DNA of 64,000 bases from Tridacna crocea. Its lineage: Eukaryota; Mollusca; Bivalvia; Cardiida; Cardiidae. Of this stretch, positions 21,871 to 32,406 are shown in pieces; within the stretch, counting starts at the first letter, position 1; the number at the start of each line of letters is the position of its first letter. A program made the position numbers and the translations under genes. The DNA is taken from NCBI GenBank assembly GCA_943736015.1, contig OX031068.1:24622296-24686295 (forward strand), in the 5' to 3' direction. The notes beneath the pieces are model-generated. The model did not search any database. It was not told the origin of the DNA and saw nothing but the letters and a program-made list of their open reading frames with translations.

Positions 21871-23282
21871 TTTATACGCCCGTCGAAGACGGGACGTATT
21901 ATGGGATCACCCGTGGCGGACGGGCGGGCGGGCGTCCGGGCGGGCGAGCGGCGTCCAGTTCTTTGTCCGGAGCATATCTCCAAAACTATACAAGCTAGGG
22001 TTATGAAATTTCATGGGTGGATAGATCTCATCGAGGCGGAGTGCAGTGCACAGGAATCATAACTCTTGCTTGCTTAATTTTTGAGTTATTGCCCTTTGTT
22101 GTTTTTCATACTTGAATTTTGTCCGGAGCATATCTCCAAAACTATACTAGCTAGGGTTATGAAATTTCATGGGTGGATAGATCTCATCGAGGGGGGGTGC
22201 AGTGCACAGGAATCATAACTCTTGCTTGCTTAATTTTTGAGTTATTGCCCTTTGTTGTTTTTCATACTTGAATTTTGTCCGGAGCATATCTCCAAAACTA
22301 TACTAGCTAGGGTTATGAAATTTCATGGGTGGATAGATCTCATTGAGAGGGAGTGCAGTGCACAGGAATCATAACTCTTGCTTGCTTAATTTTTGAGTTA
22401 TTGCCCTTTGTTGTTTTTCATACTTGAATTTTGTCCGGAGCATATCTCCAAAACTATACTAGCTACGGTTATGAAATTTCATGGGTGGATAGATCTCATC
22501 GAGGGGGAGGGCAGTGCACAAGATTCATAACTCTTCCTTGCTTAATTTTTGAGTTATTGCCCTTTGTTGTTTTTCATACTTGAATTTTGTCCGGAGCATA
22601 TCTCCAAAACTATACTAGCTAGGGTTATGAAATTCTATGGGTGGATAGATCTCATTGAGGGAGAGTGCAGTACACAAGAATCATAACTCTTCCTTGGTTT
22701 ATTTTTGAGTTATTGCCCTTTGTTGTTTTTCATACTTGAATTTTGTCCGGAGCATATCTTCAGAACTATAGTAGCTAGGGTTATGAAATTTCATGGATGG
22801 ATAGATCTCACTGAGGGGGATTGCAGTGCACAAGAATCATAACTCTTGCTTTCTTATTTTTCCAGTTATTGCCCTTTGTTGTTTTTCATACTTGAATTTT
22901 GTCCGGAGCATATCTTCAGAACTATAGTAGCTAGGGTTATGAAATTTCATGGGTGGATAGATCTCACCGAGGCGGAGTGCAGTGCACAGGAATCATAACT
23001 CTTGCTTGCTTAATTTTTCAGTTATTGCCCTTTGTTGTTTTTCATACTTGATTTTTGTCCGAAGCATATCTCCAAAACTATACTAGCTAGGGTTATGAAA
23101 TTTCATGGGTGGATAGATCTCATCGATGGGGAGTGCAGTGCACAGAAATCACAACTCTTGCTTGCTTAATTTTTGAGTTATTGCCCTTTGTTGTTTTTCA
23201 TACTTGAATTTTGTCTGGTGCATGCCCTAGCTTTACAACCTGGGGTAAGACGGGCGTATCTTGCGACAATTTGCCGCTCTTG
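21871..23282 (+). mobile_element. TATACGCCCGTC element containing an exact 156-bp tandem array
   Basis: The left end is TATACGCCCGTCGAAGACGG followed by a very GC-rich GGCGGGCGGGC segment. The right end is AAGACGGGCGTAT then TTGCCGCTCTTG. The end motifs GACGGGCGTAT and ATACGCCCGTC are inverted copies. The interior is a tandem array (see 21965-23212). It is inserted in a TTAA-MITE whose two halves flank it. Confidence 0.75.
21965..23212 (+). repeat. Eight 156-bp tandem units with no length change
   Basis: The motif GTCCGGAGCATATCTCCAAA or its variant begins at 21965, 22121, 22277, 22433, 22589, 22745, 22901 and 23057, and a degenerate ninth start is at 23213. Every interval is exactly 156 bp. 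Units differ by scattered substitutions (for example CTCCAAAACT versus CTTCAGAACT) but not by insertions or deletions. Confidence 0.93.
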
Positions 23283-23343
23283 TTGTCGTATGCAAATGCT
23301 TTCAACTTGGACATGTCTAATTTGTTGTTTGGTAAATAGTTAA

Positions 23344-23825
23344 ATAAACAAACTTATGCAACAGGTTTCATATTTCAAAAGGTTCTGCCTGGAAAGCCTG
23401 GAAAGGGTGTATGAAATAAAACCTGAAGGTTCTATGTTCAATACATGAGGCTTTTTTAATAGGGTTGTCCTTAGGCAGGACATGACAGCGCGGGTGAAAC
23501 TCAGGAAAAAGAGACACAACTACCCTGTGTGTGGTTGAGCCTAAACTGTTGAATGATTTGAAATACTGGTGAGAACAGAGTGAAACTGCATTCAAACAAA
23601 CTGATGTGACATAAGTTTGATGGTCATACTTTGCCATTTATTATAGGAGAAATTGATTAGAGATACCGATTGTGAGTATATCATAGTGTTATACTAGACC
23701 AGATATTTGACTGACAAAATTAATTATACAGAGTTCCTTCCTGCTTAACACCCATTACCTCTTAACCGTCGTTTTGCTATGCTTTCTACAAAGACACAGA
23801 ATTAATCCTGTTCATGCTTAGTTAT
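23344..23825. other. Unique-looking sequence
   Basis: Nothing recognised; an 89-codon minus-strand frame here has no family features. Confidence 0.45.
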
Positions 23826-23829
23826 AGTT

Positions 23830-24040
23830 AAGACCCTTAGAAAGTAGCCTTTTGAAAACATTGTGGGAAAAGGAGAAAATGCTGGTAGCCAGCATTTTCT
23901 CCTTTTCGCACATTGTTTTCTCCGACCCTTTAAAAGAAAAATCCTATTGTGTTTACAAGCTTTTTCTCCTGTTTCCCTCAATACTTTCTACCCTAGCAAA
24001 AATAATCCCTTCAGTTGAGCTTCACTTGATTGGTTGTCCA
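23830..24040 (-). mobile_element. TTAA-MITE (A), degenerate with extra arm
   Basis: Centre GCTGGTAGCCAGC is followed by a second, weaker arm (TTTCTCCTGTTTCCCTCAAT). Confidence 0.65.
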
Positions 24041-24048
24041 AAATTTTG

Positions 24049-24369
24049 TATACCCCTGCAAAACAAATGTTTTTGGAGGTATACTGGAATCAGCCTGTGT
24101 GTCTGTCCATCTGTGTGTCCGTCGGTGTACAAAATACTAGTAATTTTGTGTCACAAATTCCTCCTACAGTTCTGCTGCTATTGTATTGAAAGTCTGTTGA
24201 TACATTGATCATATACTGAGATTTTGCAATACGCAGTTTTCAATAAACCACTCTGTATGATTCCAGGGTAATCTCCCCTGGAAATTTCCAAGAAAATATT
24301 TTTGTTAAATTGCCTGTTTCTGTCAAAGTGTTGGCAGGGGTATTAAGTCACATTCAGTGACAGCTCTAG
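24049..24369 (+). mobile_element. GGGGTATACTGGAAT element, most complete copy
   Basis: It runs from GTATACCCCTGCAAAACAAA through GTGTGTCTGTCCATCTGTG and GTACAAAATACTAGTAATTT to GCAGGGGTATTAAGTCACAT and CAGTGACAGCTCTAG. It is non-coding. Confidence 0.78.
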
Positions 24370-24560
24370 TTTATATGTATCAAAAATAAAAAGTTTTATT
24401 AATTGCCAAACAGCGAAATTGGCTAAATACAATCAGAGAATAAGACATTTTATCATGTAGAAATACTATTCTATACAGAAAATAGCTGAAAGTAGGATAA
24501 TAGAAATCTTGCAAGGTTATGAGACAAACCATTTCCTTAGTATCAGATGACTGGTTCTGC

Positions 24561-24781
24561 TTAACCCTTTCCCAAACGACAAATTTTGAACTCTTCCAAA
24601 CTCAAAGAGTTTGCAGACAACAATTTCAAATTTGATAAAAATGGCAGAAAGTACTCCATATGGGTAGAAAACACTGAGGGAAAAGGAGAAGTTAGGAGCA
24701 ATTTCTCCTTTTCCCACAGTGTTTTCAAAAGGCTTGAACTGCAGACACGTAAAAACCAGGGCTTGTTTGGGAAAGGGTTAA
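24561..24781 (+). mobile_element. TTAA-MITE (B), 221 bp
   Basis: It has TTAACCCTTTCCCAAACGAC and TTTGGGAAAGGGTTAA ends. The hairpin loop is shortened (AGAAGTTAGGAGC). Confidence 0.9.
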
Positions 24782-24828
24782 TGTGGTCTTGAGATTCAGT
24801 CAAATATGCAATGATTTGGTCCTATATC

Positions 24829-25055
24829 CCTTCCTTACCAAACAGCAATATTTTAGACTGGTCTGAATTGAAAGGATTGGAGACAACAAAATAAACGCAA
24901 CTCAAAAATTGAAATTTGTTTACAGCAGGGTAGAAAAGCATTGTGGGAAGAGGAGAAAGTGCTTGTTTACTAGCATTTTCTGCTCTTCCACTATGTTTTC
25001 AAAAGGCTTCTATTTCAAGGTTGTGAAAACCAGGGATTGTTTGGTAAAGGGTTAG
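24829..25055 (+). mobile_element. TTAA-MITE (A)
   Basis: It runs from CTTCCTTACCAAACAGC to GGTAAAGGGTTAG; the centre is diverged (TGCTTGTTTACTAGC). Confidence 0.8.
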
Positions 25056-25333
25056 ATAAAGATTATTATGCCTACATGTAGTTTGTAGACCACTTTTGCT
25101 AGTGTTTATTCATTCATTTATAAGTTCATCTATCCATCCATTTGTTCATCATCCATCCATCCATTTATCTAGCATGCAGTCAAGTATTACAAATCATAGT
25201 AAAATGATCTGCCCTTGAACTTAGAATATTTTAGGGAGGGGACTCATTCAAGGGGTTTTTGCTTTTGCATACATTGATTTTTTTCTAAAAATCCATATTG
25301 GATAAAAGTTTTTATTTTGTTTTTCGATATTAT
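25056..25333. other. ATCC-rich unique sequence
   Basis: Contains short CATCCATC-like simple repeats near 25130-25170; nothing else. Confidence 0.45.
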
Positions 25334-25466
25334 TTAACTTTTTACCACACAATCCTGAGTTTTAATGACCCTGGTTTAACCAACATTTTCTACTCTTTCT
25401 ACAATGTTTTCAAGAGGCCACCTTCTTTGGGTTGTTAAAATCTAGGATTGTTCTATAAAGGGTTAA
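25334..25466. mobile_element. TTAA-MITE, 133-bp symmetric deletion derivative
   Basis: TTAA borders are intact, but both ends are of the same (ACAATCC) type, so the unit is one element end facing itself. Confidence 0.75.
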
Positions 25467-25499
25467 AAGTCGTCCAAAGGGTGGCAAGAACATGGGGGT

Positions 25500-25726
25500 G
25501 TATGGTAAAGCTAATGACAAAAATTTTGACCAGTCGAAATTGTAATCATTTGCAGACAACAAAATAAATGTGAATCAAAAACTAAATTTTGATTTTGGAA
25601 GGATAGAAAACATTGTGGGTAAAGGAGAAAATGCTGGTTACTAGTATTTTCTCCTTTTCCCACAATGTTTTCAAAAGCTTTCCTACTCGGGGTTGTTAAT
25701 ATTCTGGATTTTGTTGTAAAGAGTTA
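25500..25726 (+). mobile_element. TTAA-MITE (A)
   Basis: The left border is blurred; the right is TGTAAAGAGTTAA. The centre is GCTGGTTACTAGT. Confidence 0.82.
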
Positions 25727-25780
25727 AATAGTCATGATTACAAAAGACAGTTGTTGGAGATGCTGTCATATTTTTCACAG

Positions 25781-25826
25781 ATAGTTCATGTAGCTCAGAG
25801 TTTGAAACTTCAGAACCTAGACTAAT
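25781..25826 (+). CDS. Candidate 46-bp exon of the P4-ATPase tail
   Basis: The acceptor is catatttttcacag and the donor is the near-consensus gtaagt. Entered in the phase left by 12693-12798 or 13803-13841, it reads D-SSCSSEFETSEPRL and ends with two bases (AT). The serine- and acid-rich sequence would suit a flippase tail, where phosphorylation sites are common in the family. It is flanked by unique-looking DNA, not MITE sequence. No following exon was found that clearly continues this phase, so it stays a candidate. Confidence 0.38.
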
Positions 25827-26094
25827 GTAAGTTGTGTTTGAGTGATCAGCTATGTATGAATGGCTATATTTTCTAGGAAGAATAGGGCACCCTAATGGGA
25901 ATCATGTAACATCGCCTTTCATCGCTTCTAAAAGAAATGTAAGGATTCAGCGAGGACTTGGGTAATCAACCAGCTGATAGACGCTGCTTCCCTGCATCTA
26001 TTATAGATTACCAGTCTTATCTGAATCTGTATGATTTTGGCATAGAAAGCAACGTTACACAAATTCCATAAGGGTGCCCTGTTCTTAACTCTTT

Positions 26095-26245
26095 ACCAGA
26101 CAACAAAATTTTAGACTTGCACCTGCTGAAAGTAATTTGAATCTAAAGAAGATAATGAATCTGTCTCTGTAACAATTGAAAATAATGTGGGAGGAGGAGG
26201 AAATTATAGAACTTGCATTTTCTCCCATTTTCCACATTGCTTTAA
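26095..26245 (+). mobile_element. TTAA-MITE left part, cut by next MITE
   Basis: It starts TTAACTCTTTACCAGAC, keeps a poor hairpin, and stops where the next copy begins at TTAA 26242. Confidence 0.75.
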
Positions 26246-26446
26246 CTCTTTACCACACAAGAAAATTGTAGACTGGTCCAAAATGAAAGTGACTGAAAAT
26301 TCGAAGTTTGTTTTGTGAAGGGTAGAAAACATTGTGGGAAAAGGAGAAAATGCTGATTGCCAGCATTTTCTCTTTTCCCCACAGTGTTTTCTAAAGGCTT
26401 CTTTTTTTTGGTCGTCAAAATAAAGGGTTGTGTGGTAATGGGTTAA
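26242..26446 (+). mobile_element. TTAA-MITE (A), 205 bp
   Basis: Both TTAA borders are intact; the left inner region lacks about 24 bp. Confidence 0.88.
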
Positions 26447-26486
26447 AAAGCTGTTTTGCTTGTGTTGTTGTAACAGAATTGTTTCA

Positions 26487-26703
26487 GCAGGTGACACAAT
26501 ATTAGCCTTGTCCGAATTGAAAGCATTTGCAGGCAAGAATTTCATTGTTGTTCAGATGGTGCAGTTTTTCTTTGATAAGGTAGAAAACATTGTGGGAAAA
26601 GGAGAAAATGCTGGTCACCAGCATTTTCCTCTTTTCCCACAATGTTTTCTAAAGGTTTCTTTTCCGGGGTTGTTAAAAGTTGGCATTGTATGGTAACGAG
26701 TGT
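26487..26703 (+). mobile_element. TTAA-MITE (A), blurred ends
   Basis: GCTGGTCACCAGC hairpin, right end TATGGTAACGAGTGTAA. Confidence 0.78.
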
Positions 26704-27010
26704 AAGCACTTTCTTGAAGGGAATGAAATTGCATTTTACAATTGCTCTTACTCTTACTATATCTTTATTCTTTCAGGATTGTTTCCTTGGCATATATAAT
26801 AGTCACTGACCCTCAATAGAGGTGAAAATACACTTTGTATACTAGTATTATTCAACCTTTTACCTCATATAGAACTCTGCAGCCTGGCTTTATATACACA
26901 ATGAGAACTTAAAAAGTCTCTGAAAAGGAATATCTCCAGATTTTGCCATTTATTTTTTCATCATAGTTTTTTTTTTCTCTTTAATGAAGTATTAAGTTGT
27001 GAAGTATGAT

Positions 27011-27240
27011 TTAAGTCTTTACCACACGACAAAATTTTAGCCTGGTTCAAATTGAAAGCATTTGCAGACAACAAAATAAAGGTGACTGAAAAATTGAAGT
27101 TTGTTCTCGGAAGGATAGAAAACACCGTAGGAAAAGGAGAAAATGCTGGTTACCAGCATTTTCTCCTTTTTCTACAGTGTTTTCAAAAGGCTTCTTTCTC
27201 AGGGGCATCAAAAGTAGGGATTGTGTGGTAATAGGGATAA
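27011..27240 (+). mobile_element. TTAA-MITE (A), 230 bp
   Basis: Left TTAAGTCTTTACCACAC, right GTGGTAATAGGGATAA; arms are nearly perfect. Confidence 0.9.
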
Positions 27241-27414
27241 TGTAAGGTGCCTATGTGGATGGCATACATCAAGATCAGAATGCACAAAGTGTGTACTCAG
27301 AGCTTGGATCTGCTCTGTCCAACAATGAAAGATATTTCTTGGGGAAAAAGGTTTAAAATCCAAATATTTGAGTGTTCAATAGAGGCTTCAATATTCAGTA
27401 TGTCTTTTCGCAGC

Positions 27415-27646
27415 TTAAACCATTACCACACAATCCCTACTTTTGACCCCCCCCCTAAGAAAGAAGCCTTTTGAAAACACTGTAGGAAAAGGAGAAAATG
27501 CTGGTAACCAGCATTTTCTCCTTTTCCCACAGTGTTTTCTACCCTTCCCAGAACAAATTTCAATTTTTCATTCACCTTTATTTTGTTGTCTGCAAATGCT
27601 TTCAATTTGAACCAGTCTAAAATTTTGTCATGTGGTAAAGAGTTAA
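27415..27646 (-). mobile_element. TTAA-MITE (A), 232 bp
   Basis: TTAA borders are intact and the arms near perfect. Confidence 0.93.
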
Positions 27647-27769
27647 AAGTATATTCTCAAACTAATTTCATTACAAAGAATCTGGGGCCCCCCATCTTAC
27701 TTTCTGAATTTTACTTCATCTGCATAGTATTGTTGGAGGCTACATGTCACCTACTTCATTTCACCTGAT

Positions 27770-28325
27770 CCTAACCTTTATGCCGAATATATAAAAAGGC
27801 ATATAAATAAATCTCCGATTGTTATTCAGGAAGTTAAAAATATGGTACAAGAAGTGTACAAGCAAGAAGTATGGTATATGACGTTAAAAGTATGGTACAC
27901 CTGTGCAGTTTAATTTGCACATACCATGCCGAATACTTCGGTCACCATTTAAGATGTGTGACAAAGGCAGCATTATTATACTGCAAAGAAATTTCTCGTG
28001 ATTTGATTGGTTAACATGCCGGGAACATATATTATGTTCCCTGGCAAAAACCACACAAAACAAGTTTCCCTTTTGAGTGCCCCGTAAACATCACTACACG
28101 TGCAACACAACATCCAAAATGGCAGAGTCGATCGATCACCAGACTGCACATTTATGCACCAAACTGCATGTTTTAGTGATATCAGTTTCCAGTGAGGTCA
28201 GTTTTCATTGAATTGGGGCACTCAGAAGGGAATATCTATTTTGTCAGCATACTCCATTCGAGAAATTATTAAACAGGAAAATTTCGCTTAATGCACTTTG
28301 AAAGGGTAAAACTTTGTAGTATACT
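27770..28325. other. Unique-looking sequence
   Basis: No recognised repeat or exon apart from a partial relative of sequence near 4230-4400 (ATGCCGAATATATAAAAAGG resembles ATGCTGAGTATATAAGAGG). Confidence 0.4.
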
Positions 28326-28330
28326 GTAAC

Positions 28331-28912
28331 GTCATATGCTCGCGGGCGTCATATCCTCGCGTTAACGGTATTTTCCGATATAAACAAACACTAGTGGCAT
28401 CTTACGGCTGTTTATGGATGCAAAACCGTGACGGGAGACTGTCAAACGAAAAAAGAAAACCCAAGAAAGTTTCGTTTATCGGTAACTAAACAAGAAAAAA
28501 ACCAATGCAGATATGCTAATTCAGTACCTTTATCTCCTACAAACCCCATTTTCCCTTTGAAAAAAAAAAAGTACCATCGAATTCTTACCGATATACGGTT
28601 CGGCTGCACAAAACTAAACAAATAAGTCACATGAACTGCCTTTAAGTAAATATATGATACATTCAGACCACCATAAACAAGTTTTCTCATTTACCGCGAA
28701 TACATGACGTCATCATCAAAGATGGCTGTTGTTTGGGTACACACGTCCAGACGCCGAAAGAGACTGGAATTCCCTTTCAAAACCGCTGTATGACGACTTA
28801 TTTGACCAAACTGAATGAAATGATAAGTGAATTCATGATAATAATAAGTGCCTTCTGTTTTTTTTTAGTTTATATTGGTCGCGTAAGCGCAAGTACCGCG
28901 AGCATATGAAGA
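28331..28912. mobile_element. Possible element with CATATGCTCGCGG inverted ends
   Basis: CATATGCTCGCGG near the start and CCGCGAGCATATG near the end are exact inverted copies about 560 bp apart. CpG content is higher than nearby. No transposase seen. Confidence 0.4.
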
Positions 28913-28939
28913 GGCAGTCTATAATAAATTTGTTGTATG

Positions 28940-29069
28940 GTCAGGTGGCAGGGGACTTGGAAACTTGTTCATGGCTGTGGTTAATCATGTCGCCACCTCG
29001 CCTTCAGCTCGGGGCGACGTGATTCACCACAGCCGTGAACACGTTTCCAAGTCTCCTGCCACCTGATCG
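28940..29069. repeat. CpG-rich foldback, arms about 50 bp
   Basis: GGTCAGGTGGCAGGGGACTT and GGCTGTGG face CCACAGCCGTGAACACG and CTCCTGCCACCTGATC around a CGCCTTCAGCTCGGGGCG centre. Confidence 0.85.
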
Positions 29070-29099
29070 TAAAACTAATACCGTGCCACGATGAGGGTA

Positions 29100-29410
29100 A
29101 ATATGGAATTTACTTTATGTTAATGAACTTTGCTTTATTTGAATGATAAAGTTAAATGAAGTAGGCATTACCAAACTTTGCCCTAACAATACTCGTCAGC
29201 CAATTTGCACATGTAAACGATTTGTTAAGGACGAGCATGGCCATCTTGCTCATAGATTTGTTAAAGTCACATGATGAGGTGAAAGGTTGAAATAGTTGGC
29301 CATTTCAACGCTTAGAAAGCTAAATGGACAAAAAAATTAATATAGACTTCTGTTTTTGGCCTGAAGGATAAACCCATACATATGAAGAATGTTTCAGGCC
29401 AGAATATTTG
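29100..29410. other. Unique-looking sequence
   Basis: Nothing recognised. Confidence 0.4.
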
Positions 29411-29417
29411 CATTAAT

Positions 29418-29487
29418 TCTGACCGTACGAGTCCAAGATCAGAATATCCATTCTATCTGGTCTAATCTTGATCTGCACTGTCAAGAA
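29418..29487. repeat. GTAGATCAAAGA-type palindrome, diverged
   Basis: GTCCAAGATCAGAATATCC faces GGTCTAATCTTGATCTGCAC. Confidence 0.68.
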
Positions 29488-29783
29488 AAGCACGAAAAAT
29501 ATAAAATTTCCTTTTTAGCATGCTAAGAGTCTAAGGCTATATACCAGAGCTTTTGATGATTTTTGTTGCACATAGTTATTTATTCCAGTTTTGATTGATA
29601 GCTCATAATACTACATCAAGGTTAACTTTGTTTTGTTGAGCATCAGATCTATTTTAATAACAGAATGATAAAAGGAGAAAAAGCTTATAATTTGTAGATA
29701 TCACTTACCTGTCATTAATATAGATGTTTCTAGTCATCTGTCTGAAAATTGTGTCAGGATAAAATGGACTCACACAACTCAAT

Positions 29784-30006
29784 TCACTCCTTATCAAACG
29801 ATGAAATTTTAGATCGGTCCAGATTGAAAGCATTGGGAGATGATAAATTAGACTATGGTGCAATTATGCAATTTTTGGTCGGAAAGCTAAGAAACATTTT
29901 GGAAAAAGAAGAAAATGCTGGTTATCAGCATTTTATTCTTTTTCCACAATGTTTTCAAAAGCCATTTTTAGAAGGGTCCTAAATTAAAGCTTGGGAAAGG
30001 CTTAAT
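29784..30006 (+). mobile_element. TTAA-MITE (A), diverged
   Basis: Left TCCTTATCAAACGATG, centre GCTGGTTATCAGC, right GGGAAAGGCTTAA. Confidence 0.8.
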
Positions 30007-30011
30007 GCTTG

Positions 30012-30165
30012 TGTTATATCTCCTCAAACCAAACAGCTTCAGAAATATCTTTTAGAAAAGGATCAATTATTTGTGACAAGCAATTGATCGTTTTTCCCCC
30101 ATTCTTTTCCTTTCATTTGAATTTTTCTCCTTTTCCAAACTTTCTCCAGTTCTTACTCGACCTAA
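30012..30165. mobile_element. TTAA-MITE (B-like) fragment
   Basis: Arms GATCAATTATTTGTGAC and GCAATTGATCG preserve a hairpin of changed sequence. Confidence 0.5.
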
Positions 30166-30287
30166 CCATGGTTTCTGGTGATAATTATGTTACTACAGAT
30201 TTTATGTTATTTTTGCATGCCTACGGAATGTATCATGGAATTCACAGAAAAGATACCAACTGGAAAAACTGAAATCAGTGTGTTCAT

Positions 30288-30872
30288 TATACCACCTCAA
30301 AATTAATGTTTTCAGGGGTACACTGGAATCAGCCTGTCTGTCTGTGAGTCCATCTGTGAGTCCATCAGTCCATGCGTCCATCTGTTTGTCCATCTGTGTA
30401 CAAAATACTACTAATTTTGTGTCATAACTCCCCTTACAGTTTTCCTTCAATTGTATTGAAACTTTGCACGTATACTCATCATATATTGAAGATTTTCAAG
30501 ACACAATTTTCAAGTGTCAGCTCTTCCTGTTTGAGGAAATATAACCCCTTCAAGGCCGTCGGAAGCGGTCTGGCCGGTCCGGCCATGGCCGGACCAAATT
30601 TTCGGCCAGAAATGAAAAATGGCCAGACCAATTTTCGAAAAAAAAAAAAATTGTAATATGAACCTCAAAAAATGTGCCACAATGCACCAGAGAGCGTCTT
30701 ATTTTCAAAATTTTTCCGGGGGAGCATGCCCCTGGACCTCCCTCGCATGGCTTGGCTCACCATACTGGCCTGACCAAATGAAATTTCCTTCCGACGGGCC
30801 TGCCCTTGAACTTGACACTTTTTTCTGTCAAAGCACTGATGGGGGTATTAAGTCACCTTCAGTGACAGCTCT
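30288..30872 (+). mobile_element. GGGGTATACTGGAAT element with hAT insertion
   Basis: Family order is TATACCACCTCAAAATTAAT, repeated GTCCATCTGT pieces, then after the 30554-30802 insertion CTGTCAAAGCACTGATGGGG and TTCAGTGACAGCTCTGG. Confidence 0.75.
30554..30802. mobile_element. Short hAT-like element inside another repeat
   Basis: Inverted ends CCGTCGGAAG and CTTCCGACGG enclose a GC-rich GGCCGG segment and an A13 run. The flanks CCCTTCAA (30546-30553) and CCCTTGAA (30803-30810) look like an 8-bp target duplication with one change. Relatives of the host repeat read CCCCTTGAA without interruption (minus strand near 52600). Confidence 0.65.
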
Positions 30873-30988
30873 GGTTTGCCCATCATTCTGTCTATTTATC
30901 TGTATACATGTTCTAAAGGTATGTGCCATGCTCTGGCACAAGGGGGTTTAATGCATCTGCATGATGTATAATGCCAAGCAAGTTACAT

Positions 30989-31433
30989 GCCTTTACCACA
31001 CAACGCCGACTTCTGACAACCCTGAGAAAGGCCTTTCGAAAACATTGAAGGAAAAGGAGAAAATGCTAGTGACCAGCATTTTTTCTTTTTCCCCCACAAT
31101 GTTTTCTACTCTATCAAAGACAAATTCCATCATTTGAGCTGTGTTTAACTCTTTACTACACAGTCCCAACTTTAAAGACCCCGAGAAAGGGGCCAATAGA
31201 AAACATTGAGGGAAAAAGAGAAAATGCTGGTAACCAGCATTTTCTCCTTTTCCCACAATGTTTTCGACCCTTCCCAAAACAAATTTCAATTTTTTTGCTA
31301 CATTTATTTTGGTGTCTGCAAGTGCTTTCAATTTGGACTGGTCTAAAATGTTGTCGTTTGTTAAAGGATTAAATTGTCGTCTGCAAATGCTTTCACTTTG
31401 GACAAGTTTATTATTTGATTATGTGGTAATATC
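30989..31433 (-). mobile_element. TTAA-MITE (A) interrupted by another TTAA-MITE
   Basis: The outer copy starts CCTTTACCACACAACGCC. It is broken at TTAA 31145 and resumes after TTAA 31372 with ATTGTCGTCTGCAAATGC, ending GATTATGTGGTAAT. Confidence 0.88.
31145..31372 (-). mobile_element. TTAA-MITE (A) nested in a relative, 228 bp
   Basis: TTAA borders are intact and full hairpin GCTGGTAACCAGC. Removing it and one TTAA restores a continuous outer element. Confidence 0.92.
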
Positions 31434-31626
31434 ATTTTTTGTCTGACAAACAGCTAAACATGAAATAGATTGGTCCTTTGAAATGTAGACGAGTTAAAGA
31501 TAGCAAAACACTTGGCCTATGTAAGCCTGCTTTGACTGCACGGGCTGATATGGGTCAATACTTCATGCAGATCCATGGAATCCTCCTTTCATAGAGCATC
31601 ACTCATATGTTTGTGTCGTTTATTCT

Positions 31627-31873
31627 TTAACTCGTTACCTCACAATGATGACATTACCACACAATGATGACTTTTGATGACCCTGAGGTAGAAGCCTGTT
31701 GAAAACATTTTGGGAAAAGGAGAAAATGCTGGTAACTGGCATTTTCTCCTTTTCCCACAATGTTTTCTACCCTTCCCAAATCAAGTCTTGATTTTTCAGT
31801 CACATTTATTTTGTCGTCTGCAAAGCTTTCAATTTGGACCAGTCTAAAACTTTATCGTTTGGTAAAGAGTTAA
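31627..31873 (-). mobile_element. TTAA-MITE (A), 247 bp, duplicated end
   Basis: The left end has ACCTCACAATGATGAC followed by ACCACACAATGATGAC, a local duplication of the terminal repeat. Confidence 0.88.
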
Positions 31874-31879
31874 GTTTTG

Positions 31880-32400
31880 TGACACCTTTTGGATCAATTC
31901 AAGTTATGTTAACCAAGTATGTATGAAACTTTTGGAAAGATTATTATGTAGCCAAGTATGTACAAACTTGTATCTTGTCCATTTGATAAAATAATTAGAT
32001 GAATTTCAAATGTAGGTTTTTGGAGTTTATCTTGGAAATTTTTTAAAGTACCAACAATGGCCAGAGAGAAACAGTGCAGGTGTTAAAATGCATTTAAGCT
32101 TGAATTAGACGCAAATGCTTTTCATTTGAAGAGTCTTGAGATTTTGGATTATGATAAATGATTAATTAAGAAACCACTTGCCTTTAGACAACAGTGTTGC
32201 CTGTTGCATTAGCTGGCTATTAAAGACAGGTTTGACTGTAACCGAAAAAGTCGACATGAGGTTTTTCTGTTGCGTGGATATAATGCACAGTAGAAATTCA
32301 AGATTTTCATTTTCTCTTATATCTGTTGTGATCTTATATTTCGCATAATCTTAGATGTACATTTTTAAGCACTAAGCACCTGCAGTAGTTGGAAGAGTTG
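31880..32400. other. Mostly unique sequence
   Basis: Only a short MITE-end remnant (GCAAATGCTTTTCATTTG near 32110) is recognised. Confidence 0.45.
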
Positions 32401-32406
32401 TAAGAG

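Larger units (their letters stand above)
21751..23343 (-). mobile_element. TTAA-MITE (A) split by the 156-bp-array element
   Basis: The left half, 21751-21870, starts TTAACCCTTTACCAAACAAT and runs to the AAATTTTTGAG segment. The right half, 23283-23343, resumes with TTGTCGTATGCAAATGC and ends GGTAAATAGTTAA. One hairpin arm is already missing. This gives a relative age: the MITE is older than the inserted element. Confidence 0.82.

Noticed and set aside
23368-23637. 89-codon minus-strand open frame in unique DNA
   Set aside because: No domain, no splice signals, ordinary composition for chance in this AT content.
26777-26820. Possible exon after acceptor TTTATTCTTTCAG
   Set aside because: The acceptor is good, but the in-phase reading stops after 14 residues, no good donor follows, and no poly(A) signal is near.
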